In this document: positions 9,731 to 18,389 of the stretch, piece by piece
Layout of the letters: each line of letters starts with the position of its first letter
How positions within the stretch are numbered: position 1 is the stretch's first letter
Source: a bacterium
GTDB lineage: Bacteria > SZUA-79 > Acidulodesulfobacterales > Acidulodesulfobacteraceae
Direction: 5' to 3'
NCBI GenBank assembly: GCA_021813525.1
Contig: JAKAKK010000074.1
Span: forward strand, 59,547 to 123,546
Length of the DNA stretch: 64,000 nt
Program-made: the position numbers and the translations under genes
Notes under the pieces: model-generated
The model's database searches: none
What the model was told of the DNA's origin: nothing
What the model saw: only the letters and a program-made list of their open reading frames with translations

Positions 9731-10363
9731 ATGATAAAAGATTTCGGCGTTAGCGTTGATTTAGATATTAAGGCCGACGATTTCGTTCAATTCTATCTAA
9801 AGCTCGTGAACCGCAATTTAAATCATTTAGGGACGCATTCGGAAAATACCGCTCTTATTTCTGTAGCTTTAGCTAAGTGTATGGGATATAGAACATCTGA
9901 TATTAAGCTTCTAAAATACGGAGTGCTTCTCCACGATATCGGAAAGCTTTTTACTCCGGCGGAAATTTTAAATTCTTCGAGACCGCTGACAAGTATAGAG
10001 TTTGAAATGATAAAAACCCATACGCTTTTCGGATATGAAGTCTTAGATAATTTTACGTCTTTTCCAAACGAAATAAAGTATTTTGCGGTAAAGCACCATT
10101 ATAGGCAAGGATTCGGTTATCCTAAGCCTTTAATATACGATAACGGAGTGGATCAGACTTTAATAGATATTCTAACCGTAGCGGACTCCTTTTCGGCCAT
10201 TATGGAGCCGAGGGTTTATAAAAATAACGTATCCGCCGAAAATACTTTTGAAATAATGAACGATGAAACTAACGAAAAAAATAAAGGATTAAATAAAGAC
10301 GTTATTGAACATTTAAAATATTTAATAGACGATAATAAGATAAATTTAAAGGGCTTTTTCTAA
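9731..10363 (+). CDS. HD-GYP-like phosphodiesterase
   Basis: 'LLHDIGKLFTPAEILN', 'HTLFGYEVL', 'KHHYRQGFGYPKPL', 'DILTVADSFSAIMEPRVYK' follow the HD-GYP signature order. Confidence 0.85.
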   Translation: MIKDFGVSVDLDIKADDFVQFYLKLVNRNLNHLGTHSENTALISVALAKCMGYRTSDIKLLKYGVLLHDIGKLFTPAEILNSSRPLTSIEFEMIKTHTLFGYEVLDNFTSFPNEIKYFAVKHHYRQGFGYPKPLIYDNGVDQTLIDILTVADSFSAIMEPRVYKNNVSAENTFEIMNDETNEKNKGLNKDVIEHLKYLIDDNKINLKGFF

Positions 10364-10564
10364 TTTAAGATATTTATAAATAGATATCTTTTTCCCGGAA
10401 AAATTTTACAGGTTTTGTGAAATTAATTTCGAGGAACCGCTAAAAATGAAAAGGCGTTCTTTTAAAAATTAATTACTTAATCGAATAGCTTAATTTTTAG
10501 GCGGCTTGATATAATATAGAAATGTTGTATAATTAATATAATAATATTAATTATGGAGGTAAAA

Positions 10565-10839
10565 ATGGATGCTATTATTGAAATTTTAGAAAGATATCGT
10601 AAAATATTTCTAAAGTTAGAAAAAAATAAAGACCACTCTTCTTCTGATGAATTCAAAAAAAATTAATCGATAAACTTCAAAGTAAGATTAGCGAGCTATA
10701 CCTGCCCGATAAAATCTTAGATGAAATAAATAAATTTATAAGTAATATCGGAAGTGTAATAAATTTTGATACGATACTTAGATTAATCGATAGTTTACAA
10801 TTATTTATTTCTAATCAAGAACATATATATACAATATAG
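10565..10839 (+). pseudogene. Small hypothetical ORF interrupted by a -1 frameshift at an A8 run
   Basis: RBS ggaggt; MDAIIEILERYRKIFLKLEKNKDHSSSDEFKKN* (10565-10666). The -1 frame continues KLIDKLQSKISELYLPDKILDEINKFISNIGSVINFDTILRLIDSLQLFISNQEHIYTI* to 10839. Cannot distinguish decay, sequencing indel or programmed frameshift. Confidence 0.5.
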
Positions 10840-10856
10840 GAAATATTTTTAAATCC

Positions 10857-11960
10857 TCATTTCTCTCCGTTTTCGTACTCCCTTATAATCTCCAGCGCCT
10901 TTTCGTATTCAGCCTTTTTTAAATCTTCCGGATTTTTCCTGCCAAATGCCTTTTCTATTTCTTTTTTTAACTCTCCGGGCTTTAAATGTGCGTATCTCTG
11001 GGTCATGCCGGGCGTACGATGCCCCAGCAGTATTCCCGTCTTATAAAGCGATACGTCGTTCATAGTAAGGGTGCTTGCAAAGACGTGTCTTAAATCGTGA
11101 ATATGCATATCCTTAAGCCCAGCGTTCCGGCAGGCCGTATGGAAAGAACGCTTAAAATCGGTCAATTTTGCCCCGTTTCGATTAAATACGTATAAAACGT
11201 CTTGGACTTTTTCAATGCGGCTCAAAAGCTCTTTTAGGGGCTTTGATACCGGAATGTACCTGTCGTACTTCGTCTTAGTTCCTTTTATGGCTATTACGTC
11301 GTTCTGAAGGTCCACGTCATCCCATTTAAGATTTAAGGCTTCGCCCTTCCGGCAGCCGGTATAAATTAAAAAAGTTATTAAGTCCCGGGTTAATTTATTC
11401 GTGGCGCCGGCGATGAGCTCATCGATGTCGGAGTCGGATAAAGTTTTAAGGCGGGATAGTTCGTTAAGCTTTTTAATGCCGGCTGCTGGATTTTTATCGA
11501 GATAACCATGGTCGCTGCACCAATTAAAAAAATGATGCAGCGTAGTGATTTCAATATTGACGCTCCGGAAAGATACTTCCTGTTCTCTTTTTCCCGGATG
11601 TAAAGACAGCGTTTCGAGTTTTCTTTTATATTGATAATCTATGATTTGATTTTTAGTTATAAACTTTATATCTTTATCTCCAAATGCCGGTAAGAAATGT
11701 TTTGCCGATAAAACCTTGGAACGTATGGTTTCTTTTGAATTGTTTAAATTTTTTTGATATTGATTCCACACGTCGGAAAGAAAAAACTGTTTATTGAGTT
11801 TTTTTGGAAGATTAGCGTTTTCTCTTAATACATCGGCATAGCGAGCTGCTGCCAGTTCTTTTGCTAAATTATAATTATCTGTCTTGCAGGAATATTGGTA
11901 GTGTACTTTATTTACCCTGAATTCACACCACCATAATCTTCCTCTTTTGTAGAGTCTCAT
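10857..11960 (-). CDS. Tyrosine recombinase / phage-type integrase
   Basis: Catalytic set R (YTGCRKGEALNLKW), HxxR (HDLRHVFAS), H (LGHRTPGMT) and Y (RYAHL). Confidence 0.95.
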   Translation of the reverse strand: MRLYKRGRLWWCEFRVNKVHYQYSCKTDNYNLAKELAAARYADVLRENANLPKKLNKQFFLSDVWNQYQKNLNNSKETIRSKVLSAKHFLPAFGDKDIKFITKNQIIDYQYKRKLETLSLHPGKREQEVSFRSVNIEITTLHHFFNWCSDHGYLDKNPAAGIKKLNELSRLKTLSDSDIDELIAGATNKLTRDLITFLIYTGCRKGEALNLKWDDVDLQNDVIAIKGTKTKYDRYIPVSKPLKELLSRIEKVQDVLYVFNRNGAKLTDFKRSFHTACRNAGLKDMHIHDLRHVFASTLTMNDVSLYKTGILLGHRTPGMTQRYAHLKPGELKKEIEKAFGRKNPEDLKKAEYEKALEIIREYENGEK

Positions 11961-11968
11961 AACCTAAA

Positions 11969-12029
11969 AAAAAGTGTATGCGTTTTTGTATGTGTTTATG
12001 TCGTTTTATGTCGTTATTTTACACTTTTT
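11969..12029. repeat. 10-bp perfect inverted repeat enclosing ~10-11-bp direct repeats upstream of the recombinase
   Basis: aaaaagtgta (11969-11978) and tacacttttt (12020-12029); between them successive gtatgcgttttt/gtatgtgttt/atgtcgtttt/atgtcgttat units. Confidence 0.6.
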
Positions 12030-12088
12030 AATATAAAATAACAAGAGGGGTATTTTTGCGCTAAAGCTGTAATTTAAGAGGTTTTTAA

Positions 12089-12163
12089 TGGAGCCGGCGA
12101 TAGGAATCGAACCTACGACCCGCTGATTACGAATCAGCTGCTCTACCCCTGAGCCACGCCGGC
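12089..12163 (-). tRNA. tRNA-Thr(CGT)
   Basis: Reverse complement GCCGGCGTGGCTCAGGGGTAGAGCAGCTGATTCGTAATCAGCGGGTCGTAGGTTCGATTCCTATCGCCGGCTCCA; loop TTCGTAA, encoded CCA. Confidence 0.95.
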
Positions 12164-12211
12164 GATAAAATACCCGAACCTTTTCTTTTTCAAGGTCGGC
12201 GCAAGAACGTT

Positions 12212-12949
12212 CTAAGAATTTATGATATTTTTAGCCGCAGTAATAAAATTTAACCTGTCTTTCTTGCCTTCTATCTCTTCGGACAGCCTGTTTATTAAAT
12301 TTTCTATATTTTCTGCGTTAAAATTATCGACGTCCTCGTTTAATTCTTTAATTTTTTCATCAAAAAGTATTGCGGATATAGGACCCATGCTCGAAGAAAA
12401 AATATCTTTAATCGAGTCTAAATTGTTTTTCGAAATTAATTTACGGTTTTTAACTTCTCCGCCGCTTTTCCCGCCAAAAAGCGCATTGAATACATCGTCG
12501 TCTTCATTTTTTGAATATGCTCCGGAACCGTTATCAACCGTTTGAGCCGCTTGAGCGTTTATTAGCGGCGGCTTGTCGGAAATGCTTCCAAGCGATTGGC
12601 TGACTATTTTTATAAACTCGCTTTCTAAATAAGACGTTTCCATCTTAAGCAGATTTACGTTGGAATTCCTTTTGCTCAAAATAAAAATAAAACCGCTTCC
12701 GAATCCGTTCACTATAATATTTCTGTCGTCGAAATTCAAATAAAGAGAAGTAATATCGATAGACGAAATAGAATATGAGGCAAAGAGCTTGCTTATTTCC
12801 AGAGAAACTTTATTTATTTGCTCCGGCAATATTTCGCCGTCGTTAGTTTCATATCTTAAGACCTCGCCGTCCAACGAAGATACTGCACAGGCATCTACAC
12901 CGGCAATTTTAAGTATTTTATCTATAATACTTTTATCTTTAGCGTCCAT
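12212..12949 (-). CDS. Roadblock/LC7-like domain protein
   Basis: 'IDKILKIAGVDACAVSSLDGEVLRYE' followed by a short profilin-like alpha/beta region; adjacent gene has similar organisation. Confidence 0.4.
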   Translation of the reverse strand: MDAKDKSIIDKILKIAGVDACAVSSLDGEVLRYETNDGEILPEQINKVSLEISKLFASYSISSIDITSLYLNFDDRNIIVNGFGSGFIFILSKRNSNVNLLKMETSYLESEFIKIVSQSLGSISDKPPLINAQAAQTVDNGSGAYSKNEDDDVFNALFGGKSGGEVKNRKLISKNNLDSIKDIFSSSMGPISAILFDEKIKELNEDVDNFNAENIENLINRLSEEIEGKKDRLNFITAAKNIINS

Positions 12950-13004
12950 AAATTATTATTTGCCTGCCTGCATGTTCTATCGGCGAACCGCGTTCCGGCC
13001 GCAA

Positions 13005-13688
13005 TTATGCATCTTTTAGCAGTTTAGCGGCTTCCATCTGCGTTTTAAGCGCCGGAACTCCCGAAGAAATTTTCATGCTGTATAAAATATTTTTGTTATT
13101 AATAATTATTTTTTTATAATTGTTAGCTTCGCATATCGTGCTTTTTAACGATTTGAAGTTTAATATATCGCCTAACTCTTTTGACTGGTTATATAAAAAC
13201 ATGGCGTCGGCAGATTCGAAATCGGCATCGTCCACGCCTTTCGAATATAAAATCTCTCCGTCATCCTTCACTGCAATAATCGATTCTACGCCGGGTATTA
13301 CCGAAAGGCTTTCGGAAATTCTGACGACTACGGCCGGATTAGATTCTTCGCTGGCTTCAATAATTTCTGAATCTTTCCAGCCGGGATTCGTATCCGTTTT
13401 TGCTTCTTTAACGCTACCGTTAATTATTTCTAAAATTTCATCGAAATATTTATCGAGCGTAGTTTCCGGCGCAGGCTCCCCGATGCTTACCGAGATATTA
13501 ATATTTGAATCTATACCGCTCAGTTTTTTGAAAACATCTATATCGCGCTCGGAACCTAAAACGGCGTTAAGGATTTTGCCGTTCGAAAAATATATAAAAC
13601 CCTGTTTATTTAAAACTTCAAAAGATAATTTTATATTGTCGAAACTATAAAATTGATCCAACTGGTATTTTATATCTTCTAGTACCAT
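13005..13688 (-). CDS. Roadblock/LC7-like domain protein
   Basis: C-terminal 'ISESLSVIPGVESIIAVKDDGEILYSKG...IIINNKNILYSMKIS' resembles Roadblock domains. Confidence 0.45.
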   Translation of the reverse strand: MVLEDIKYQLDQFYSFDNIKLSFEVLNKQGFIYFSNGKILNAVLGSERDIDVFKKLSGIDSNINISVSIGEPAPETTLDKYFDEILEIINGSVKEAKTDTNPGWKDSEIIEASEESNPAVVVRISESLSVIPGVESIIAVKDDGEILYSKGVDDADFESADAMFLYNQSKELGDILNFKSLKSTICEANNYKKIIINNKNILYSMKISSGVPALKTQMEAAKLLKDA

Positions 13689-13927
13689 TTGCTATTATAA
13701 TAAAAATATTATTAATTAATTAAATATCATTATCATATAGTATCAAAAAAAATATTCATATGCAATGAAAATGAAACGGCTAAGATATTATATTATAATA
13801 TCTTATATCTTTATTTTCTTAATTGTCAATAAGAAAGCTGTATTAAAAAGCATTTTTTAGCGGAACAATATGCCGTTTGAATAAGGCCGGCTGACAATAA
13901 TTTAAACGGGAGAATTGCAGGAAAAAT

Positions 13928-14004
13928 TGGCGTCCCCAACGGGATTCGAACCCGTGTTGCCGCCGTGAAAGGGCGATGTCCTGGGCCGGCTAGACGATGG
14001 GGAC
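13928..14004 (-). tRNA. tRNA-Glu(TTC)
   Basis: Reverse complement GTCCCCATCGTCTAGCCGGCCCAGGACATCGCCCTTTCACGGCGGCAACACGGGTTCGAATCCCGTTGGGGACGCCA; loop CTTTCAC. Confidence 0.97.
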
Positions 14005-14081
14005 TTTGATATTTTTAATACAAAAATGTTATTATGCCACATCGATACAAAAAAAGCAAGAAGAAAAAACGATAAAGAACA

Positions 14082-14648
14082 TCAAAATCCCAATTCGCTG
14101 AGCATCGAATTTACGTCGTTCTGGGCCATTTTTTGATTATCGGCAACCATATCTTTTAATTTTCCGTATATTTCTGCTTTCTTTTCCTTGGGAATGTCTT
14201 TAGCTTCCACCTCCGTATCCACTAAAACCTTTAACAGCTTAACTTTTGTTTCGTTCAGGGTATTTTGTATTTTATAGAGTTTCTGCCCGGTAAGGTCCTG
14301 AAACGAAAGAAGGGACAAAACGTCTAAAATTTTATCCAAATTTTTTTTATTAAGGTCTTTTAGGTTTATTAAACTTTCTTTAATTTTTTTTATAGGATTA
14401 AGTTCTATCAAATTATGCAGGCTCTTATCGATGTCGTTGGAGTTTTCGTTTATCTCGTCCAGCAGGTTCATTATGTTGTTTGCGGCTTTTTCGGTTTCCT
14501 TTATGATGTCGGAAATTCCGTCCTGCGCAAGAGGTATGCTGTCCGAGCTTTCTTTTACCGGCTTTTTGAATTCTCCTATCTTTTTTGTAGCATCGTCAAC
14601 GACCTTTGCAAGGTCTTTGAGTTCGGAAAGCATATCGTCTATCGCCAT
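14082..14648 (-). CDS. CheZ-like phosphatase
   Basis: All-helical; 'SFQDLTGQKLYKI' matches the CheZ DLTGQ active-site motif; C-terminus 'AQNDVNSMLSELGF' resembles the CheZ CheY-binding tail. Confidence 0.75.
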   Translation of the reverse strand: MAIDDMLSELKDLAKVVDDATKKIGEFKKPVKESSDSIPLAQDGISDIIKETEKAANNIMNLLDEINENSNDIDKSLHNLIELNPIKKIKESLINLKDLNKKNLDKILDVLSLLSFQDLTGQKLYKIQNTLNETKVKLLKVLVDTEVEAKDIPKEKKAEIYGKLKDMVADNQKMAQNDVNSMLSELGF

Positions 14649-14721
14649 ATAATACTACCTCTTAAATTTTAATATATTTAAATTTTATACATTAATTTTT
14701 ATAAAAAACGATTTAAAAAAA

Positions 14722-15276
14722 TTAGTTCATTTTTAAAAGTTTGTTCGTAATCCCGTAAAGCGCTCCGCCCGATATCTCTCCTACCCAGTGAAACATCATG
14801 CGCCCGCTTTTCGATATAAAAAACGTCTGCGGAATTTCGTTTACTCCGCCGTAATCGCTTATAACCCCCGAACTTGCGTAAACAACGGGATATGCAATAT
14901 TATACTGCTTCACGAACGACCTTACTCCTTCCAAGCTGTTATTTACGTTTATTCCGACCACGATAACCCCGTTTGCCCGTTCCGATTTATAAAATTTTTT
15001 CAGCATCGGTATTTCATGCCTGCAGGGAGGGCACCAAGTCGCCCAAAAATTAATTATAACCACATGTCCTCTAAAGCTTCCCAGCCGGAAATCGTTATAT
15101 CCGGATAAAGCCGGATTAAGCACCCTTAAATCGAAATCGGATGCCTTCCTCGCGCCTGCTCTTGCTCCGGCGACCTGAGAAAAACTTATGACAAAAAGAA
15201 AAAAGAAAAATAAAACCGCCTTAGGTAAAACTTTAATTTTACGGTTTTTAAATTCCTTAACCATCGAAATCTCCAT
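14722..15276 (-). CDS. TlpA/ResA-like thiol-disulfide oxidoreductase
   Basis: Signal peptide-like N-terminus; 'VIINFWATWCPPCRHEIPML' thioredoxin motif. Confidence 0.9.
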   Translation of the reverse strand: MEISMVKEFKNRKIKVLPKAVLFFFFLFVISFSQVAGARAGARKASDFDLRVLNPALSGYNDFRLGSFRGHVVIINFWATWCPPCRHEIPMLKKFYKSERANGVIVVGINVNNSLEGVRSFVKQYNIAYPVVYASSGVISDYGGVNEIPQTFFISKSGRMMFHWVGEISGGALYGITNKLLKMN

Positions 15277-15303
15277 TTATTATATATAATTTGTTACGGT
15301 TAA

Positions 15304-15792
15304 CTAAACCGGCCGGCTTTTAGACCTGTTTTTGACGGCTCTTTCTAATTCTCTTTTATTTTCTTTTTCCTTAATGGAATCTCTTTTATCGTAAAGTTTT
15401 TTTCCTTTTACGAGAGCTATTTCGACCTTGGCCATGCCTGCTTTTAAATACATTTTCAGAGGAACTACCGTAAGGTTTTTTTCTTTTATCTTCCCCAGAA
15501 GCTTTAAAATTTCATGTTTATGCAGTAATAAAACCCTGGTCCTGAGGGGGTCCTTATTTTCCCTTGCGGCTTTTTCATACGGACTTATGTGGACATTCAG
15601 CAGAAGCGCCTCTCCGTTTTTTATAACGACATAACCGTCCGAAAGATTTACTTTTCCGGATTTTATTGATTTTATTTCAGGACCGTAAAGCGAAATACCG
15701 GCTTCATATTTTTCTATAATTTCATAAAGAAAAGATGCTTTTCTGTTGTCTGCGACAATTTTTATCTTCTGTCCGTCGGTCCGGTTCGACAT
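15304..15792 (-). CDS. smpB: SsrA-binding protein SmpB
   Basis: 'NRKASFLYEIIEKYEAGISLYGPEIKSIKSGKVNLSDGYV', 'GKKLYDKRDSIKEKE'. Confidence 0.97.
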   Translation of the reverse strand: MSNRTDGQKIKIVADNRKASFLYEIIEKYEAGISLYGPEIKSIKSGKVNLSDGYVVIKNGEALLLNVHISPYEKAARENKDPLRTRVLLLHKHEILKLLGKIKEKNLTVVPLKMYLKAGMAKVEIALVKGKKLYDKRDSIKEKENKRELERAVKNRSKSRPV

Positions 15793-15953
15793 GGTTATTT
15801 TTTATTTTATGCCTTACTAAGAAATAATACAAAATTATTTAATGTTCGTCAAGAAAAACGTGCCGACGTGCGCGCCTGCAACGACTTAAACGCAGCCGCA
15901 GAAAATAAATAGGAAATAAAGGCCGGGGTAACGAGTAACGAGCTGAAACTAAA

Positions 15954-16308
15954 TGGTGGAGGCGGCGGGAGTCGAACCCGCGTCCGAAGATTTAAAACTA
16001 AAGCATCTACATGTTTAGTTTATTCTTTAAATACGGCTTCGAAAAGCAAAGAATAAACAAAACCTTTTTTCAGCCGTCCTTTTTAGAGGTTCTGCGTAAA
16101 CGAAAAGGAAACGTTCACGCTATACCCTGCAATTGTCGCCTTTGAATTTTGCAGGTAGAAATTTCAAAGACGTCAGCCGATTAAGCGGCTAATGCGTAAT
16201 CGTAGTTATCTGCGATTATGTTTTGCTTCGAATGATTAACGAGCCTACAAAGCGTCCTCGACATGCAGCTTACAGCCGTAATATCACCGTCGAAACCGTT
16301 GCGCCCCC
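15954..16308 (-). ncRNA. ssrA: tmRNA (ssrA)
   Basis: 5' GGGGGCGCAACGGTTTCGACGG and 3' ...GCGGGTTCGACTCCCGCCGCCTCCACCA on the minus strand; tag ORF ADNYDYALAA* at 16181-16213; next to smpB. Confidence 0.95.
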
Positions 16309-16397
16309 ATTTATAGAGTATATTATACCATTTTTTTAAATAAAATGTATTTTTTTATTGTATTCGCTTTTCCGGTCGTATAAAATAAACTGCAATA

Positions 16398-17102
16398 ATG
16401 ATAAAAAACAAGCCGAAAAAACCGGAATATTCTAAGTACGTATCGGAGCTCGGAAGGGTTTGCAAAATAGCCTTCGACAAAGGCCTTATCGATACCCATA
16501 GCGGAAATATCAGCATGGGAATAAAGAAAAGCATACTGATTACAAAAACCGGAAAAAGCCTGATAGATTTAAAACCTTCCGATTTCACCGCAGTTCCGCT
16601 TGACCCCGAAAAACAATCGCGGAACGGATTCAATCCCGGCAAAAATACGGGAACGCCGGAACCGTCTTCGGAACTGGAAGTCCATAAATTCATATTAAAA
16701 AGTTTTCCCGGCTCGACCGTTTTTCATTCCCATCCGGTAAATGCTATTGCGCTGTCCTTAGTTCTCAATAAAAAAAAGGCGGCTAAATTCAAATCTTCTC
16801 CTTTAGTTATTAGAAAGCTTCACGCGGAATACCCGGGTTTAGATAAAATAACCCCGGTAGATTTTGAATCCGCCTATTTTTTCCCCGAAATATATATCCT
16901 GCCGCTTAAATTTATAGAAGATATCAAATCCGGCGGATTAAAGCTTAAACTGGAAGCTAAAGATATGTTTAAAGAAAACGGCGTTTTTATGATTAAATCC
17001 CACGGTTCTTTTTCATGGGGGCCGACCCCGCTTGAAGCCCTAAGGTGGACTATGGCTCTTGAGGCTTCCTCGGAAATAATACTAAAGAGCTTATCTTTTT
17101 AA
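16398..17102 (+). CDS. Class II aldolase/adducin family protein
   Basis: 'DTHSGNISMGIKKSILITKTGKSL', 'VFHSHPVNAIALSL', 'IKSHGSFSWGPTPLEAL'. Confidence 0.85.
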   Translation: MIKNKPKKPEYSKYVSELGRVCKIAFDKGLIDTHSGNISMGIKKSILITKTGKSLIDLKPSDFTAVPLDPEKQSRNGFNPGKNTGTPEPSSELEVHKFILKSFPGSTVFHSHPVNAIALSLVLNKKKAAKFKSSPLVIRKLHAEYPGLDKITPVDFESAYFFPEIYILPLKFIEDIKSGGLKLKLEAKDMFKENGVFMIKSHGSFSWGPTPLEALRWTMALEASSEIILKSLSF

Positions 17103-17930
17103 TGCTTTGCTGAATTCCCTCATTCTGTCCAGCGCAGAACCGGTTTCTTCTCTTATCTCCCTGCCCACGAGCGATATGAAAACGTCGGAAAGCGTGGCGA
17201 TTTCGTTGGTTTTGGATTCTACAGACTTTTTTAAAGCGGAAGGCGTGTCTATCGCTATGATTTTTCCGTTGTCTATTATGGCTATATTATCGCAGTTTTC
17301 GGCTTCTTCTATATAATGCGTCGTCAAAAATACGGTGGTCCGCTCTTCTTTTCTGAGCCTGTTTATAAAATCCCACATATTTATTCTGGTCTGGATATCA
17401 AGCCCTACGGTAGGCTCGTCAAGGAACAGAACGGATGGGGAATGGAGCAGCCCTCTTCCGACCTCAAGCCTCCTTTTCATTCCGCCCGATAATAATTTTA
17501 CCGGTTTATCTTTGTATCCGTATAGGTCTATGAAATTTAATATATAATCTATCCTGTCTTTAATAGCGCTTTTATTCATTCCGTATAGTTTCGCGTGAAA
17601 ATTTAAATTTTCGTATGCGCTTAAATCGTTATCGAGCGTCGGGTCCTGAAATACGAGACCTATGGATTTTCTTACTTCTTTCGGGTCCGTCAAGGTGTTA
17701 TAGCCGTTGATATATGCATAGCCGCTCGTCTGCCGCACAAGAGTGCAAAGAATTTTTATAGTTGTAGTTTTACCGGCTCCGTTAGGCCCAAGAAACGCAA
17801 AAAATTCGCCTTTATTCACGGTGAACGAAATATCGTCCACGGCGGTCAAATCTTTATATTTTTTAACTAAGCGTTCTACCTTCACGGCGTATTCGTCATT
17901 CATGCGCATTAAAAAACCTCCCGATTGCAC
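17091..17930 (-). CDS. ABC transporter ATP-binding protein (DrrA/ABC-2 type)
   Basis: Walker A GPNGAGKTT, signature LSGGMKRRLEVGRGL, Walker B LFLDEPTVGLD, H-loop TTHYIEEAE. Confidence 0.93.
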   Translation of the reverse strand: MQSGGFLMRMNDEYAVKVERLVKKYKDLTAVDDISFTVNKGEFFAFLGPNGAGKTTTIKILCTLVRQTSGYAYINGYNTLTDPKEVRKSIGLVFQDPTLDNDLSAYENLNFHAKLYGMNKSAIKDRIDYILNFIDLYGYKDKPVKLLSGGMKRRLEVGRGLLHSPSVLFLDEPTVGLDIQTRINMWDFINRLRKEERTTVFLTTHYIEEAENCDNIAIIDNGKIIAIDTPSALKKSVESKTNEIATLSDVFISLVGREIREETGSALDRMREFSKALKR

Positions 17931-17998
17931 AACGTTTAATAATATTATAAAATATATAGGCGGTATAATGAAAGGATAAATTTAAAAAGGATAAATTT

Positions 17999-18373
17999 AT
18001 GAAAAAAGAATCGATAGTTCTTCTCGGACACGGTTCCAGACGAAGCGAAGCCAACGATATTCTTAAGAGCATAACTGAAATAATAAAATCTAAACTTAAG
18101 GGAATAAACGTAGAATGCGCCTATTTGGAACATGCCGAACCTAACATACGCTATATTATCGAAAAACTGGCAGGGGAAAATTTTGAATCCATATACGTAA
18201 TACCGTATTTTTTATATTCGGGCAATCATGTTTCGAGGGATATTCCGGAAATAATCAACGGATATAAAGAAAAATACCCCGATATTAATATTAAATTAGG
18301 CGATCATCTCGGCATAGACGAAAGAATAGCCGAACTCGTCACCGAAAGGATAGCTTCGGTGAAATCAGCATGA
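17999..18373 (+). CDS. CbiX-type sirohydrochlorin chelatase-like protein
   Basis: 'IVLLGHGSRRSEAND...ECAYLEHAEPNI...YVIPYFLYSGNHVSRDIPEII'. Confidence 0.85.
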   Translation: MKKESIVLLGHGSRRSEANDILKSITEIIKSKLKGINVECAYLEHAEPNIRYIIEKLAGENFESIYVIPYFLYSGNHVSRDIPEIINGYKEKYPDINIKLGDHLGIDERIAELVTERIASVKSA

Positions 18374-18389
18374 AACATAATACCGCCGC

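Noticed and set aside
10364-10564. c-di-GMP riboswitch (GEMM) after the HD-GYP gene
   Set aside because: AT-rich gap with no recognisable GEMM core; a covariance search would be needed.
6892-10857. Possible R64-type shufflon of invertible pilV 3' segments
   Set aside because: No minus-strand partial ORFs appear in the ORF track and no repeated sfx-like inverted sites were evident; kept only as a question about the recombinase.
16398-17102. Class II aldolase as a Rubisco-like or methionine-salvage marker
   Set aside because: No other salvage genes nearby; family alone does not give substrate.
17091-17930. Lone ABC ATPase as part of an antibiotic-resistance system
   Set aside because: No permease gene adjacent; generic DrrA-type motifs do not support a specific function.
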